A stretch of DNA of 64,000 bases from Tritonibacter multivorans (GTDB lineage: Bacteria; Pseudomonadota; Alphaproteobacteria; Rhodobacterales; Rhodobacteraceae). Positions 52,221 to 60,375 of the stretch are shown here, piece by piece (position 1 is the first letter of the stretch; every line of letters starts with the position of its first letter). Location: positions 433,225 to 497,224 of the forward strand of contig NZ_CYSD01000042.1 of assembly GCF_001458415.1 (NCBI RefSeq). The letters run 5' to 3'. Under the pieces are notes generated by a model. That model saw only the letters and a list, made by a program, of their open reading frames with translations, was not told the DNA's origin and did not search any database. A program made the position numbers and the translations under genes.

Positions 52221-53279
52221 ATGACCCGTACAGTCGTAGAATCTAAGACAAAAACAGCCGTACTGGGATTTGACGAACCCTTCTGCGTGATTGGCGAGCG
52301 GATCAACCCCACCGGCCGCAAGAAGCTCGCCGCCGAGCTGGAAGCAGGCGATTTCTCCACCGTGGAGAAAGACGCGCTGGCGCAGGTGATGGCGGGGGCA
52401 GATATCCTCGATATCAATGCGGGTGTTGTCTATAACTCCAACCCGAACCCGAACGAAACAGAGCCGCCCTTGATGACCAAGATCGTCGAGCTGGTGCAGG
52501 GCCTGACCGACACGCCGCTGTGCATCGACAGTTCGGTGCCGGGGGCGCTGGAAGCGGGTCTTCAGGCCGCTGAAGGCCGTCCGCTCCTGAACTCTGTCAC
52601 CGGGGAAGAAGAGCGTCTTGAACACGTTCTGCCGCTGGTGAAGAAGTACAATGTTCCGGTTGTGGCGATCTCCAACGATGACACCGGCATCTCGGAAGAT
52701 CCCGATGTGCGTTTTGCGGTGGCCAAGAAGATCGTGGAACGCGCCGCGGACTTTGGCATTCCGGCCCATGACATCGTGGTTGACCCGCTGGTGATGCCGA
52801 TCGGTGCGATGGCAACCGCCGGTCAGCAGGTGTTCGCCCTGGTGCGTCGTCTGCGCGAAGAGCTGGGCGTCAACACCACCTGTGGTGCGTCCAACGTGTC
52901 CTTTGGCCTGCCGAACCGTCATGGCATCAACAATGCCTTCCTGCCGATGGCCATGGGCGCGGGCATGACCAGCGCGATCATGAACCCGGTGGCGCTGCCG
53001 GTGACGCAGAAGGCAATTGCCGCCAAGAAAGAGCAAGTCACCGCTGCTGGCATTATCCTGCCCGAGGGCATCGATGACGAGACCTTCGTGACCCTGTTTG
53101 GTCTGGGCTCGACCAAGCCGCGTCCGGGCAAGGAAATGGAAGCCATCCGCGCGGCCAACCTGTTGACCAACAATGACCCGCACGGCGGGGCTTGGATCCA
53201 GTTCAACAAGGCGCCGGATGCGGCTGGCGAAGGCGAAGGCCGGGGCCGTCGCGGGGGTGGTCGCCGCCGCCGCGCCTAA
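52221..53279 (+). CDS. Methyltetrahydrofolate:corrinoid methyltransferase (pterin-binding family)
   Basis: The 352-residue protein has the pterin-binding TIM-barrel of AcsE/MtgA/MtvA-like methyltransferases, with CVIGERINPTGRKKLA near residue 17, ADILDINAG near 58 and PLCIDSSVPGALEA near 97. It would move methyl groups between tetrahydrofolate and a corrinoid protein. The core is shorter than MetH. The last 17 residues form a Gly/Arg-rich tail (GEGEGRGRRGGGRRRRA), unusual for this family. It starts three bases after the MetF-like gene and is followed by a terminator. Confidence 0.85.
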   Translation: MTRTVVESKTKTAVLGFDEPFCVIGERINPTGRKKLAAELEAGDFSTVEKDALAQVMAGADILDINAGVVYNSNPNPNETEPPLMTKIVELVQGLTDTPLCIDSSVPGALEAGLQAAEGRPLLNSVTGEEERLEHVLPLVKKYNVPVVAISNDDTGISEDPDVRFAVAKKIVERAADFGIPAHDIVVDPLVMPIGAMATAGQQVFALVRRLREELGVNTTCGASNVSFGLPNRHGINNAFLPMAMGAGMTSAIMNPVALPVTQKAIAAKKEQVTAAGIILPEGIDDETFVTLFGLGSTKPRPGKEMEAIRAANLLTNNDPHGGAWIQFNKAPDAAGEGEGRGRRGGGRRRRA

Positions 53280-53301
53280 GGGCGAGTGATTCGTTTCTGG
53301 C

Positions 53302-53332
53302 AAAGCCGGGCACCTTTGGTGTCCGGCTTTTT
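53302..53332 (+). terminator. Terminator of the methyl-folate operon
   Basis: AAAGCCGG-G-CACC pairs with GGTG-T-CCGGCTTT around a TTT loop and ends in T5, 22 bases past the methyltransferase stop. Confidence 0.88.
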
Positions 53333-53362
53333 CATATGACCTTGCGTGTTTTTGGTCAAAAA

Positions 53363-53371
53363 TGTCGCAAA
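53363..53371 (+). promoter_or_regulatory. Half-site resembling the shared operator, upstream of the GlxA-type regulator
   Basis: TGTCGCAAA resembles the left arm of the 15-bp repeat seen at 22475 and 50888 (TGTCGAAAA), 190 bases before the regulator's ATG; the right arm is absent. It could reflect autoregulation or chance. Confidence 0.3.
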
Positions 53372-53553
53372 TGAGGCTTCACATGATCTCAGATCAACCC
53401 TGCCCGAAGCGGGGTAAGTCAACGGTTGAATAAGTGCGGCAAAAGCCGAAATGCGCTATTATTCGGGATTGTGATTTTAAGGCACATGCCCTTTATTGCC
53501 CCATCGTAAATCGCATATGCACTAACTTTGGTGCGCCGTTATAGGATGGGATC

Positions 53554-54558
53554 ATGTCCTCCGTCACGCCTGTTCACCTTGGGTTTCTTGTGTTTCCCGG
53601 CTTTCCGATGGCCGCTTTGACCTCGGCCATTGAACCGTTGCGGGCCGCCAATGAGATTGCTGGTAAAACGGCGTTCAGCTGGACCGTCATTGGCGAAGAA
53701 GACGGGCCGCTGAACGCGAGTGCCAATGTTGTCTTCCAACCCGATCAGATCCTCGATGACGCCGAGGGGCTGGACTATATCTTCCTGCTCTCGAGCCCGC
53801 AGGGCGGCTTTGAAAACCCACGCAAAGGCAATGGCCGTCTGCGCCATCTGGTGCGCCATGGGTCGGCAATTGGCGCGGTCAGCGGCGGGATTTTCCCGCT
53901 GGCAGCTTCCGGACTGATGGATGACCGGCTGACGTCGACCCATTGGTGTTACAAGGCGGCTTTCCAGACCGAGTTTCCGGAACTGGAATGCAGTGACGAT
54001 GTGCTGGTCATTGACCGCGGCCGATACACCGCATCCGGTGCGGCGGCCATGTTTGATATGATGCTGAAGCTGATTGACGAACAGCTGGGATCTTCGGTGA
54101 TGACCGAGGTGGCCTGCTGGTTCCAGCACCCGCTGGTGCGGGCCGAGGGCGTGCAGCAGAGCGTGCCCGCCTTCAAGACCGATGGTCTGGCCCAGGACAC
54201 CCCGCGCCCCATTGCGCGGGCAATCACGCTGTTTTCTGAGAACCTTGAAAACCCGCTGCCGATCGGCGACGTGGCAGCCGAGGTCGGCGTGTCCGTGCGC
54301 CAGCTGGAGCGCGGCTTCCGGCAGGTTCTGAACCAAAGCCCGCTGCAGTACTATCGCACCCTGCGGATGAATGCGGCGCGGCAGATGGTGATCTATTCGC
54401 GTGACAGCCTGACCGAAATTGCACAGTCCGTGGGCTATGTCAGCTCCTCGACTTTGGCGCGGCACTACCGCGAGGCTTTTGGGGTCACCCCAAACGAAGA
54501 ACGCCGTCGCGCCAACCGCTTCCGGGTCGAAGACAACCGGCCGCTGCCGTCGGTCTGA
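53554..54558 (+). CDS. GlxA family transcriptional regulator (DJ-1/PfpI domain + AraC HTH)
   Basis: The 334-residue regulator has an N-terminal DJ-1/PfpI-like amidotransferase fold (about residues 8-190; AVSGGIFPLAASGL occupies the nucleophile-elbow region, with Gly-Gly where the catalytic Cys would be) and a C-terminal AraC helix-turn-helix pair (about 225-325, IGDVAAEVGVSVRQLERGFR and SLTEIAQSVGYVSSSTLARHY). Relatives such as GbdR, SouR and CdhR control betaine, sarcosine and carnitine breakdown. Its position between the methyl-folate operon and soxBDAG makes it the prime candidate regulator of both. Confidence 0.9.
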   Translation: MSSVTPVHLGFLVFPGFPMAALTSAIEPLRAANEIAGKTAFSWTVIGEEDGPLNASANVVFQPDQILDDAEGLDYIFLLSSPQGGFENPRKGNGRLRHLVRHGSAIGAVSGGIFPLAASGLMDDRLTSTHWCYKAAFQTEFPELECSDDVLVIDRGRYTASGAAAMFDMMLKLIDEQLGSSVMTEVACWFQHPLVRAEGVQQSVPAFKTDGLAQDTPRPIARAITLFSENLENPLPIGDVAAEVGVSVRQLERGFRQVLNQSPLQYYRTLRMNAARQMVIYSRDSLTEIAQSVGYVSSSTLARHYREAFGVTPNEERRRANRFRVEDNRPLPSV

Positions 54559-54583
54559 CGGGATTTCAACGCACCAAAGTACA

Positions 54584-54609
54584 AAGGGCCGGGAAATTTC
54601 CCGGCCCTT
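54584..54609. terminator. Bidirectional terminator (26-bp perfect palindrome)
   Basis: AAGGGCCGGGAAA and TTTCCCGGCCCTT are perfectly self-complementary. It lies between the convergent regulator and soxG genes. Confidence 0.85.
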
Positions 54610-54633
54610 GTGGTTTTTACGACGCTGACGGGG

Positions 54634-55194
54634 TCAGGCGACGGAATAGGCCGCCTCAATCAGCGCATGATGCAGCGACCGCGCAGAAGAGCGCGGGCCA
54701 AAGACGCTGGCGCCTGCGTCTGTACGCACCACAAGGCAGCCCAGATGGTGGATGGTGGTGCGGTTGGCCTGACCCGGCTGCATCTGGGCAAAATCCAGCG
54801 CGCACAGGCGTTCAAACGCGGCCACCAGCTGTTCGCCTTCTACATCAAAGCAGCACCAGCCGTCGGTCTGTTCAGTGACGGACCCGGCATCACCCACGAT
54901 GGCTTTCAGGTCCGACGCCAGCAGCGCATGGGTGCCGTATTCGGCATTGACCATCCACTGATCCGGGCCAAGCCAGATCGCCGCATAATCTCCGGCTGCT
55001 GCCCAATGAGCAGGAGCGAGCAGGGACAGCGACAGTGCGTCCTTCAGGCGGGCCGCCACGGTGTCGCCAGCCCCGTGACGCGCAGCCACAGAGGCCAGCG
55101 CGAGATCAGGGTTTTCGCGGATGGTGAGCGTTGCGATGGTGTCCACCGCAGCGCTGTCACCGTTCAGGGCGGTGATGGGTTTCAGATCAGTCAC
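54634..55194 (-). CDS. soxG: Sarcosine oxidase gamma subunit
   Basis: The 186-residue subunit of heterotetrameric sarcosine oxidase starts at GTG (VTDLKPITAL), overlapping the soxA stop by eight bases. The fold belongs to the GcvT-like gamma family; WLGPDQWMV near residue 75 is a conserved-looking block. It has a structural role in the alpha-beta-gamma-delta complex. It is the last gene of soxBDAG, with a terminator just beyond. Confidence 0.87.
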   Translation of the reverse strand: MTDLKPITALNGDSAAVDTIATLTIRENPDLALASVAARHGAGDTVAARLKDALSLSLLAPAHWAAAGDYAAIWLGPDQWMVNAEYGTHALLASDLKAIVGDAGSVTEQTDGWCCFDVEGEQLVAAFERLCALDFAQMQPGQANRTTIHHLGCLVVRTDAGASVFGPRSSARSLHHALIEAAYSVA

Positions 55195-58138
55195 GCAGGC
55201 GTCCTCCCTCGGGATCGACGAAATGGGCCGAGACAACTTCGGCCAGAAGTTCAGTGCCCTCAAGCGGGTTCACCATGCGCAGGGTCTCGCCCATACGGTT
55301 GGCGCCATCCTTGAGGAAGCCCAGAGCAATATAGCTCTCGAGGCTGGGCGAATAGCAGGCAGAGGTCACATAGCCCTGATCGCTTGCCGCATCGACGGAC
55401 CCGGTCTGCGACATCATATGCGCGCCCGCCGGGATCATCTTTTGCGCCTCTTTCGGTTTCAGGCCGACCAGACGGTAATCGCCCTCGCGGTTCAGACCGT
55501 CGCGTTCGGACAGGGTGTTGCCGATGCAGTCCTTCTTCTTGGACACCATCCGCGCCATGCCAAGGTTCGCAGCCGTGGTTGTGCCGTTCAGCTCATTGCC
55601 GACCGCGTGGCCCTTTTCAATCCGCATCACGCCGAGCGCCTCAGTCCCATAGGGGGTGACGTTGAACTCTTCACCTTCCGCCATCAGGCGACGGATCAGC
55701 GCATCACCATAGCGGGTTGGCACGGCGATCTCGTAAGCCAGTTCGCCCGAGAAAGAGATCCGGAACAGACGCGCGCGCAGGCCACCGCAGACGGTGATTT
55801 CGCGACAGCCCATGAAGGGAAAGGCCTCGTTCGAGATATCAAACTCAGGGTCCACGATCTTTTGCAGCAGTTTGCGCGAATTGGGACCGGCAACCGCATA
55901 TTGCGCCCAGGCTTCGGTGGTGGAGATGATCTGCACGTCCAGCCCCGGGAACAGGCACTGGCGTGCAAATTCCATATTGCGATAGACCAGAACCGCATTG
56001 GCAGTGGTGGTGGTCACGACAAAATGGTCCTCGGCCAGACGGGCGGCGGTGCCGTCGTCATAGGCAATGCCATCTTCACGCAGCATCACACCATAGCGCA
56101 CCTTGCCAACGGCCAGTTTCGCAAAGCCATTGATATAAAGCTTGTTGAGGAATTCTGCCGCATCCGGGCCTTGGACGTCGATCTTGCCCAGCGTGGTCAC
56201 GTCACAGACGCCAACGGATTGACGCGTGGCGGTGACTTCGCGGTCGACGGAGTCTCGCCATGTGGTTTCGCCCGCCTTGGGGAACCACTGCGCGCGCAGC
56301 CAGTTGCCGACCTCGACGAAAACCGCGCCCTGTTCTTCGGCCCATTTGTGGCTGGGGGTCAGGCGGGTCGGGTGGAATTCCTTGCCCACAGACCGGCCAG
56401 CCAGCGTGCCCATCGCGACGGGAACATAAGGCGGGCGGTAGATGGTGGTGCCGGTTTCGGGGATCGATTTGCCGGTCAGTTCGGCCATCACAGCCAGACC
56501 GGTGACATTCGATGTTTTGCCCTGATCGGTGGCCATGCCCAATGTGGTGTAGCGTTTCAGGTGTTCGACCGCGCGGAAGCCTTCCTGATGCGACAGCTTC
56601 ACATCCTTGACGGTGACGTCGTTCTGGAAATCGACCCAAGCGCGTTTGGCGCCTTTGACGTGCCAGAAGGGGGTCATCGCCCGCGGGGCGTCTTCCGCCT
56701 TGGGCAGGTCACCGACAGAGGCAGTGATGCCCAGATCCGCCAGCGCCGCAACGGCCTGTTCTGCGCCGGTGGTCAGCGCCGCATGGGTGCTGAACTGGCC
56801 CGCAGCCGCGCCCGCGACCAGCTGGCCAACCGGCAGATCGGCGCCGGGGACAAAGGCGTGGATATGGTCATTCCAGGTCGGACGACCGCGCTGATGGCAG
56901 GTCAGACCCAGGTTCGGGTTCCAACCGCCAGAGTTCGCAACCGCACCACAGGCGATGGAGCGGGTCTGACCGTTCGCCAGACGCACGGTGACGGATGTCA
57001 CGCCAAGCCGGCCTTTGGTGTCGATGATCTGCGCGCCTGCCAGAACCTCGGTTCCGGGCAGGGCGGGGGCGTCGGCCCGGATATCAACAATCGCCGGAAC
57101 CTCGATGCCTTTGGCCATCAGATCGGCGGCGGTCTTGTGGCCATCATCGCTGTTGGCAAAGACGACAACAGACTGCGCAGGCGTCACCGCCCAACGGTTG
57201 GCATAGGCACGGGTGGCCCCGGCCAGCATCACGCCGGGGCGGTCGTTGTTTTCAAAGGCGATCGGGCGTTCCAGCGCACCGGCACAGACCAGCGCCCGTT
57301 TGGAATAAATCCGCCAGAAACACTGGCGCGGCTTGCCGGCTTCGGGCACGGCCAAGTGATCGCTGACCCGTTCAACCGCGCCGTAGATGCCGTGGTCATA
57401 GGCCCCCGCAACCGTGGTGCGCGGCATAATGCGGACATTGTCCATCGCAGACAGTTCGGCCTGTGCCTGTGTGACCCAACCCAGACCGGATTGATCTTCC
57501 AGACCGGAGGTCTCGGCCAGCAGGCGACCGCCCAGCAGGAAATCCTCTTCCGCGAGGATCACACGGGCGCCGGCACGGCCCGCAGTCAGCGCCGCCGCCA
57601 GACCCGCAGGGCCTGCGCCGATCACCAGCAGGTCGCAATGCAGGAAGCCCTTGTCATAAAGATCCGGGTCATCTTCAAACGACACAGAGCCCAGACCGGC
57701 GGCATTGCGGATGATGGGTTCGTAGATCTTTTCCCAGAAGGCGCGCGGCCACATGAAGGTCTTGTAATAGAACCCTGCCGACAGGAAGTTTGCGAACAGG
57801 TCGTTCACTCCCATCAGGTCGCGTTCGAGCGAGCCAATGCGGTTCTGGCTGTTGGCGGTCAGACCGTCAAACAGCTCTACCGTGGTGGCGCGGGTGTTGG
57901 GTTCCTGACGGCCCCCTTCGCGCAGTTCGACCAATGCGTTTGGCTCTTCCGAGCCGGCGGTCATCACACCACGGGGACGGTGGTATTTGAACGACCGGCC
58001 CATCAGGCGGCGGCCATTGGCCAAAAGCGCAGAGGCCAGCGTGTCGCCTGCCAGACCCTGATAGGTCTTGCCGTCGAAGGTAAAGTTCAGCGGCGCGCCG
58101 TGGTCAACAAGGCCGCCTTTCAATCGATTGATGGTCAT
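55187..58138 (-). CDS. soxA: Sarcosine oxidase alpha subunit
   Basis: The 983-residue subunit combines an N-terminal ferredoxin-like domain (about 1-110), an NAD-binding flavoprotein domain with LLVIGAGPAGLAAAL near residue 170, and a C-terminal aminomethyltransferase (GcvT) domain (about 600-983) that binds tetrahydrofolate and makes 5,10-methylene-H4folate from the formaldehyde equivalent released. Length is near the usual 965-1005. ATGA overlap with soxD shows coupling. The product links N-methyl oxidation to the folate pool used by the upstream operon. Confidence 0.94.
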   Translation of the reverse strand: MTINRLKGGLVDHGAPLNFTFDGKTYQGLAGDTLASALLANGRRLMGRSFKYHRPRGVMTAGSEEPNALVELREGGRQEPNTRATTVELFDGLTANSQNRIGSLERDLMGVNDLFANFLSAGFYYKTFMWPRAFWEKIYEPIIRNAAGLGSVSFEDDPDLYDKGFLHCDLLVIGAGPAGLAAALTAGRAGARVILAEEDFLLGGRLLAETSGLEDQSGLGWVTQAQAELSAMDNVRIMPRTTVAGAYDHGIYGAVERVSDHLAVPEAGKPRQCFWRIYSKRALVCAGALERPIAFENNDRPGVMLAGATRAYANRWAVTPAQSVVVFANSDDGHKTAADLMAKGIEVPAIVDIRADAPALPGTEVLAGAQIIDTKGRLGVTSVTVRLANGQTRSIACGAVANSGGWNPNLGLTCHQRGRPTWNDHIHAFVPGADLPVGQLVAGAAAGQFSTHAALTTGAEQAVAALADLGITASVGDLPKAEDAPRAMTPFWHVKGAKRAWVDFQNDVTVKDVKLSHQEGFRAVEHLKRYTTLGMATDQGKTSNVTGLAVMAELTGKSIPETGTTIYRPPYVPVAMGTLAGRSVGKEFHPTRLTPSHKWAEEQGAVFVEVGNWLRAQWFPKAGETTWRDSVDREVTATRQSVGVCDVTTLGKIDVQGPDAAEFLNKLYINGFAKLAVGKVRYGVMLREDGIAYDDGTAARLAEDHFVVTTTTANAVLVYRNMEFARQCLFPGLDVQIISTTEAWAQYAVAGPNSRKLLQKIVDPEFDISNEAFPFMGCREITVCGGLRARLFRISFSGELAYEIAVPTRYGDALIRRLMAEGEEFNVTPYGTEALGVMRIEKGHAVGNELNGTTTAANLGMARMVSKKKDCIGNTLSERDGLNREGDYRLVGLKPKEAQKMIPAGAHMMSQTGSVDAASDQGYVTSACYSPSLESYIALGFLKDGANRMGETLRMVNPLEGTELLAEVVSAHFVDPEGGRLRD

Positions 58139-58425
58139 TCTTTGCCTCTCCCACGTGCGAGGGCCACATCGCGGGCCAGCTCAACGGAGGTGATCTCATG
58201 CGTCAGCGTATTACGGGTCACCACCAGCCAGGAGCGGTCGCCCTGTTCGTGGAACCACAGCTCGCGGTGCAGACCTGCGGGGTTGTCGCGCAGGTAAAGA
58301 TAGTCGTGAAAGGCCTCGGCTGCGTCGTCGGCCTGCCAGTTGGGGCGGTCGATCAGGGCAGCGTCGCCCAGATAGGTAAACTCGGCCGCATCCCGCGGCC
58401 CGAGGATCGGGTGGTTGATCAGCAT
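58135..58425 (-). CDS. soxD: Sarcosine oxidase delta subunit, apparently lacking most zinc ligands
   Basis: The 96-residue delta subunit keeps the family scaffold (GPRDAAEFTYLGDA, YLRDNPAGLHRELWFHEQGDRSW, TLTHEI). In characterised enzymes zinc is held by Cys6, Cys9, His59 and Cys63 (CPxCG near the N-terminus and H-x-x-GC). Here the N-terminus reads INHPILGPR, giving His and Leu in place of the two cysteines, and HEQGD gives Asp63 in place of the last; only His59 remains. The subunit probably does not bind zinc in the usual way. Whether activity or substrate range changes is unknown. Confidence 0.88.
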   Translation of the reverse strand: MLINHPILGPRDAAEFTYLGDAALIDRPNWQADDAAEAFHDYLYLRDNPAGLHRELWFHEQGDRSWLVVTRNTLTHEITSVELARDVALARGRGKE

Positions 58426-58438
58426 ATCTCGGATCCCC

Positions 58439-59689
58439 TCAGTGCAGGTTGGGCTGGGCGCCCTGGCCTTTTTCGTCGATGATCAGACCGCTGCGGAAGC
58501 GATCCAGGCGATAGGCGGTTGCGGTTTCATGGGGCGTGTCGGTGGCCAGAAGATGCGCCAGGCACCAGCCCGCGGCGGGGGTGGCCTTGAACCCGCCATA
58601 GCACCAGCCGCCATTGAAATAGAGGCCTTCGATATGGGTCTTATCGATAAAGGGCGAGCCGTCCATGGACATGTCCATAATGCCACCCCAGCTGCGCAGC
58701 AGGCGCACGCGACCCAGCGCCGGGATCAGCGACACGCCGCTTTCGATCACGTCTTCGACCACCGGCAGGTTGCCGCGTTGGGCATAGGTGTTGTAGCCGT
58801 CGATATCGCCGCCAAAAACCAGACCGCCCTTGTCGGACTGGCTGCAGTAGAAGTGACCCGCACCATAGGTGATGACGCCCGGAATGGTGGGTTTCAGACC
58901 CTCAGACACAAACGCCTGCAGCACGTGGCTTTCGATTGGCAAGCGCATGCCGGCCATACTCATCACCCGCGAGGACGAGCCTGCCACTGACGAGGCAACC
59001 TTCTTGGCGCCGATGTAGCCACGGGTGGTCTCAACGCCTTTGATCTTGCCGCCGTCAATACGGAAACCGGTGACTTCGCAGTTCTGGATAATATCGACGC
59101 CGTGTTGGTCCGCGCCGCGTGCGTAACCCCAAGCGACCGCATCGTGGCGCACGGTGCCGCCGCGACGGTGCAGCAGGCCGCCTTTGATCGGAAAACGCGC
59201 ATTGTCGAAGTTGAGGAACGGATACATCTTGCGCACGCCGTCTGCATCCAGCAGCTCTGCGTCTGATCCGTTCAGGATCATCGCATTGCCCCGCCGCCGC
59301 GCCGCATCGCGCTGCGCATCGGTGTGGACGAGGTTCAGAATACCGCGCTGCGAAACCATCGCATTGTAGTTCAGCTCCTGCTCCAGATTTTCCCAGAGCT
59401 TCAGCGAGAACTCGTAGAAGGGCTCATTGCCATCCAGCAGATAGTTAGAGCGGATAATGGTGGTGTTGCGACCCACATTGCCACCGCCAATCCAGCCTTT
59501 TTCCAGCACCGCGATTTTCTTACCGCCGAATTGTTTTGCCAGATAATAAGCCGCCGCTAGACCGTGGCCGCCGCCGCCGATAATGACATAGTCATATTCG
59601 GCCTGAGGCGCCACATCGCGCCAAGCGGGTTTCCACCCACGGTGGCCGGTCAGGGCTTCCTTAATCACTCGAAATCCGCTGTAGCGCAT
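58439..59689 (-). CDS. soxB: Sarcosine oxidase beta subunit
   Basis: The 416-residue FAD/FMN subunit catalyses oxidative demethylation. It has the dinucleotide motif VIIGGGGHGLAAAYYL (35-50) and His174 in LLHRRGGTVRHDAV, which aligns with the histidine that carries covalent FMN in this enzyme. I chose the ATG preceded by GAGGATAA (MRYSGFRVIK); 44 more residues upstream look like noncoding leader. It is the first gene of soxBDAG. The substrate could be sarcosine or a related N-methyl amino acid. Confidence 0.94.
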   Translation of the reverse strand: MRYSGFRVIKEALTGHRGWKPAWRDVAPQAEYDYVIIGGGGHGLAAAYYLAKQFGGKKIAVLEKGWIGGGNVGRNTTIIRSNYLLDGNEPFYEFSLKLWENLEQELNYNAMVSQRGILNLVHTDAQRDAARRRGNAMILNGSDAELLDADGVRKMYPFLNFDNARFPIKGGLLHRRGGTVRHDAVAWGYARGADQHGVDIIQNCEVTGFRIDGGKIKGVETTRGYIGAKKVASSVAGSSSRVMSMAGMRLPIESHVLQAFVSEGLKPTIPGVITYGAGHFYCSQSDKGGLVFGGDIDGYNTYAQRGNLPVVEDVIESGVSLIPALGRVRLLRSWGGIMDMSMDGSPFIDKTHIEGLYFNGGWCYGGFKATPAAGWCLAHLLATDTPHETATAYRLDRFRSGLIIDEKGQGAQPNLH

Positions 59690-59892
59690 TTTATCCTCGT
59701 TCGTTTGCGACAAATAGAGCCGAAAACCCCCGTATTTCCGAGGTGCAGAATGGACAAAGGCTGCGCCATTTCCGTCAAATGCAGGGGCGATTTCCGCCGG
59801 CATTGGCACCAAATGCGCCATGTGCGCGCATGGATCGCGACAGTTGACTGTCGTCGAAGTGTTGCGGAATGTCGAAAAAGCACCCTCCTAAA
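59690..59892. promoter_or_regulatory. Promoter region of soxBDAG with GTCG/CGAC-type sites
   Basis: The region holds a perfect 16-bp palindrome CGACAGTTGACTGTCG at 59838-59853, a half-site TGTCGAAAA at 59870-59878 identical to the left arm of the shared operator, and TGTCGCAAA on the minus strand at 59705-59713, just upstream of the ribosome site. Together they suggest control by the same factor as the MttB and methyl-folate units. Confidence 0.45.
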
Positions 59893-59896
59893 GATG

Positions 59897-59923
59897 AAAA
59901 AACGCGCCCCGAAGGGCGCGTTT
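59897..59923 (-). terminator. Terminator of uspA
   Basis: A perfect 10-bp stem, AAACGCGCCC/GGGCGCGTTT, with loop CGAA gives a T6 run on the minus strand. Confidence 0.88.
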
Positions 59924-59949
59924 GGCGATTTCAGACCTGTGGCGCAGGC

Positions 59950-60375
59950 TTACCGCGCGATCAGCACCGAACATTTTGCATGACGCGCCACGCGCGCCGC
60001 GTTCGGCCCCATGAGGTAATCGGCCAGATCGGGGCGGTGTGCCCCCACCACGATCAGATCCGCGCCCAGCTCTTTGGCGGTCTGCAGGACTTCTTCGTAG
60101 ACATTGCCCATGCGCACGATGTGTTTCACATCATCGTCATGGCCAAGGGTCTCCAGTACAAAGGCATGCAGCGCCTTGCGGGTCTCTTCGGCCATGTCAT
60201 GGGTGTGCTGGTCGGAAAAGAAGGTGCTGACCATGCTCATCTTGAAGTCGGGCAGGACGGTGACCACGGCAAGCGTGGCCCCATCCAGATCCGCCATCTG
60301 TTCCGCCCGCTTCAGCAGCGCGGCCTGATCTTCGCGGTGGGCCAGATCGACGGCGACAAGAACCGTTTTGGTCAT
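59950..60375 (-). CDS. Universal stress protein (UspA family)
   Basis: The 141-residue single Usp domain has the N-terminal VLVAVDLAH and the ATP-binding-type C-terminal GAHRPDLADYLMGPNAARVARHAKCSVLIAR. The ATGA overlap with the TRAP permease stop indicates translational coupling to a solute transporter, a pairing seen in TRAP loci. Its role there is unknown. Confidence 0.9.
   Translation of the reverse strand: MTKTVLVAVDLAHREDQAALLKRAEQMADLDGATLAVVTVLPDFKMSMVSTFFSDQHTHDMAEETRKALHAFVLETLGHDDDVKHIVRMGNVYEEVLQTAKELGADLIVVGAHRPDLADYLMGPNAARVARHAKCSVLIAR

Noticed and set aside
55121..58297. A long plus-strand frame opposite soxA
   Set aside because: SoxA is unmistakable on the minus strand, and the antisense product is His/Gly/Arg-rich without any domain resemblance.
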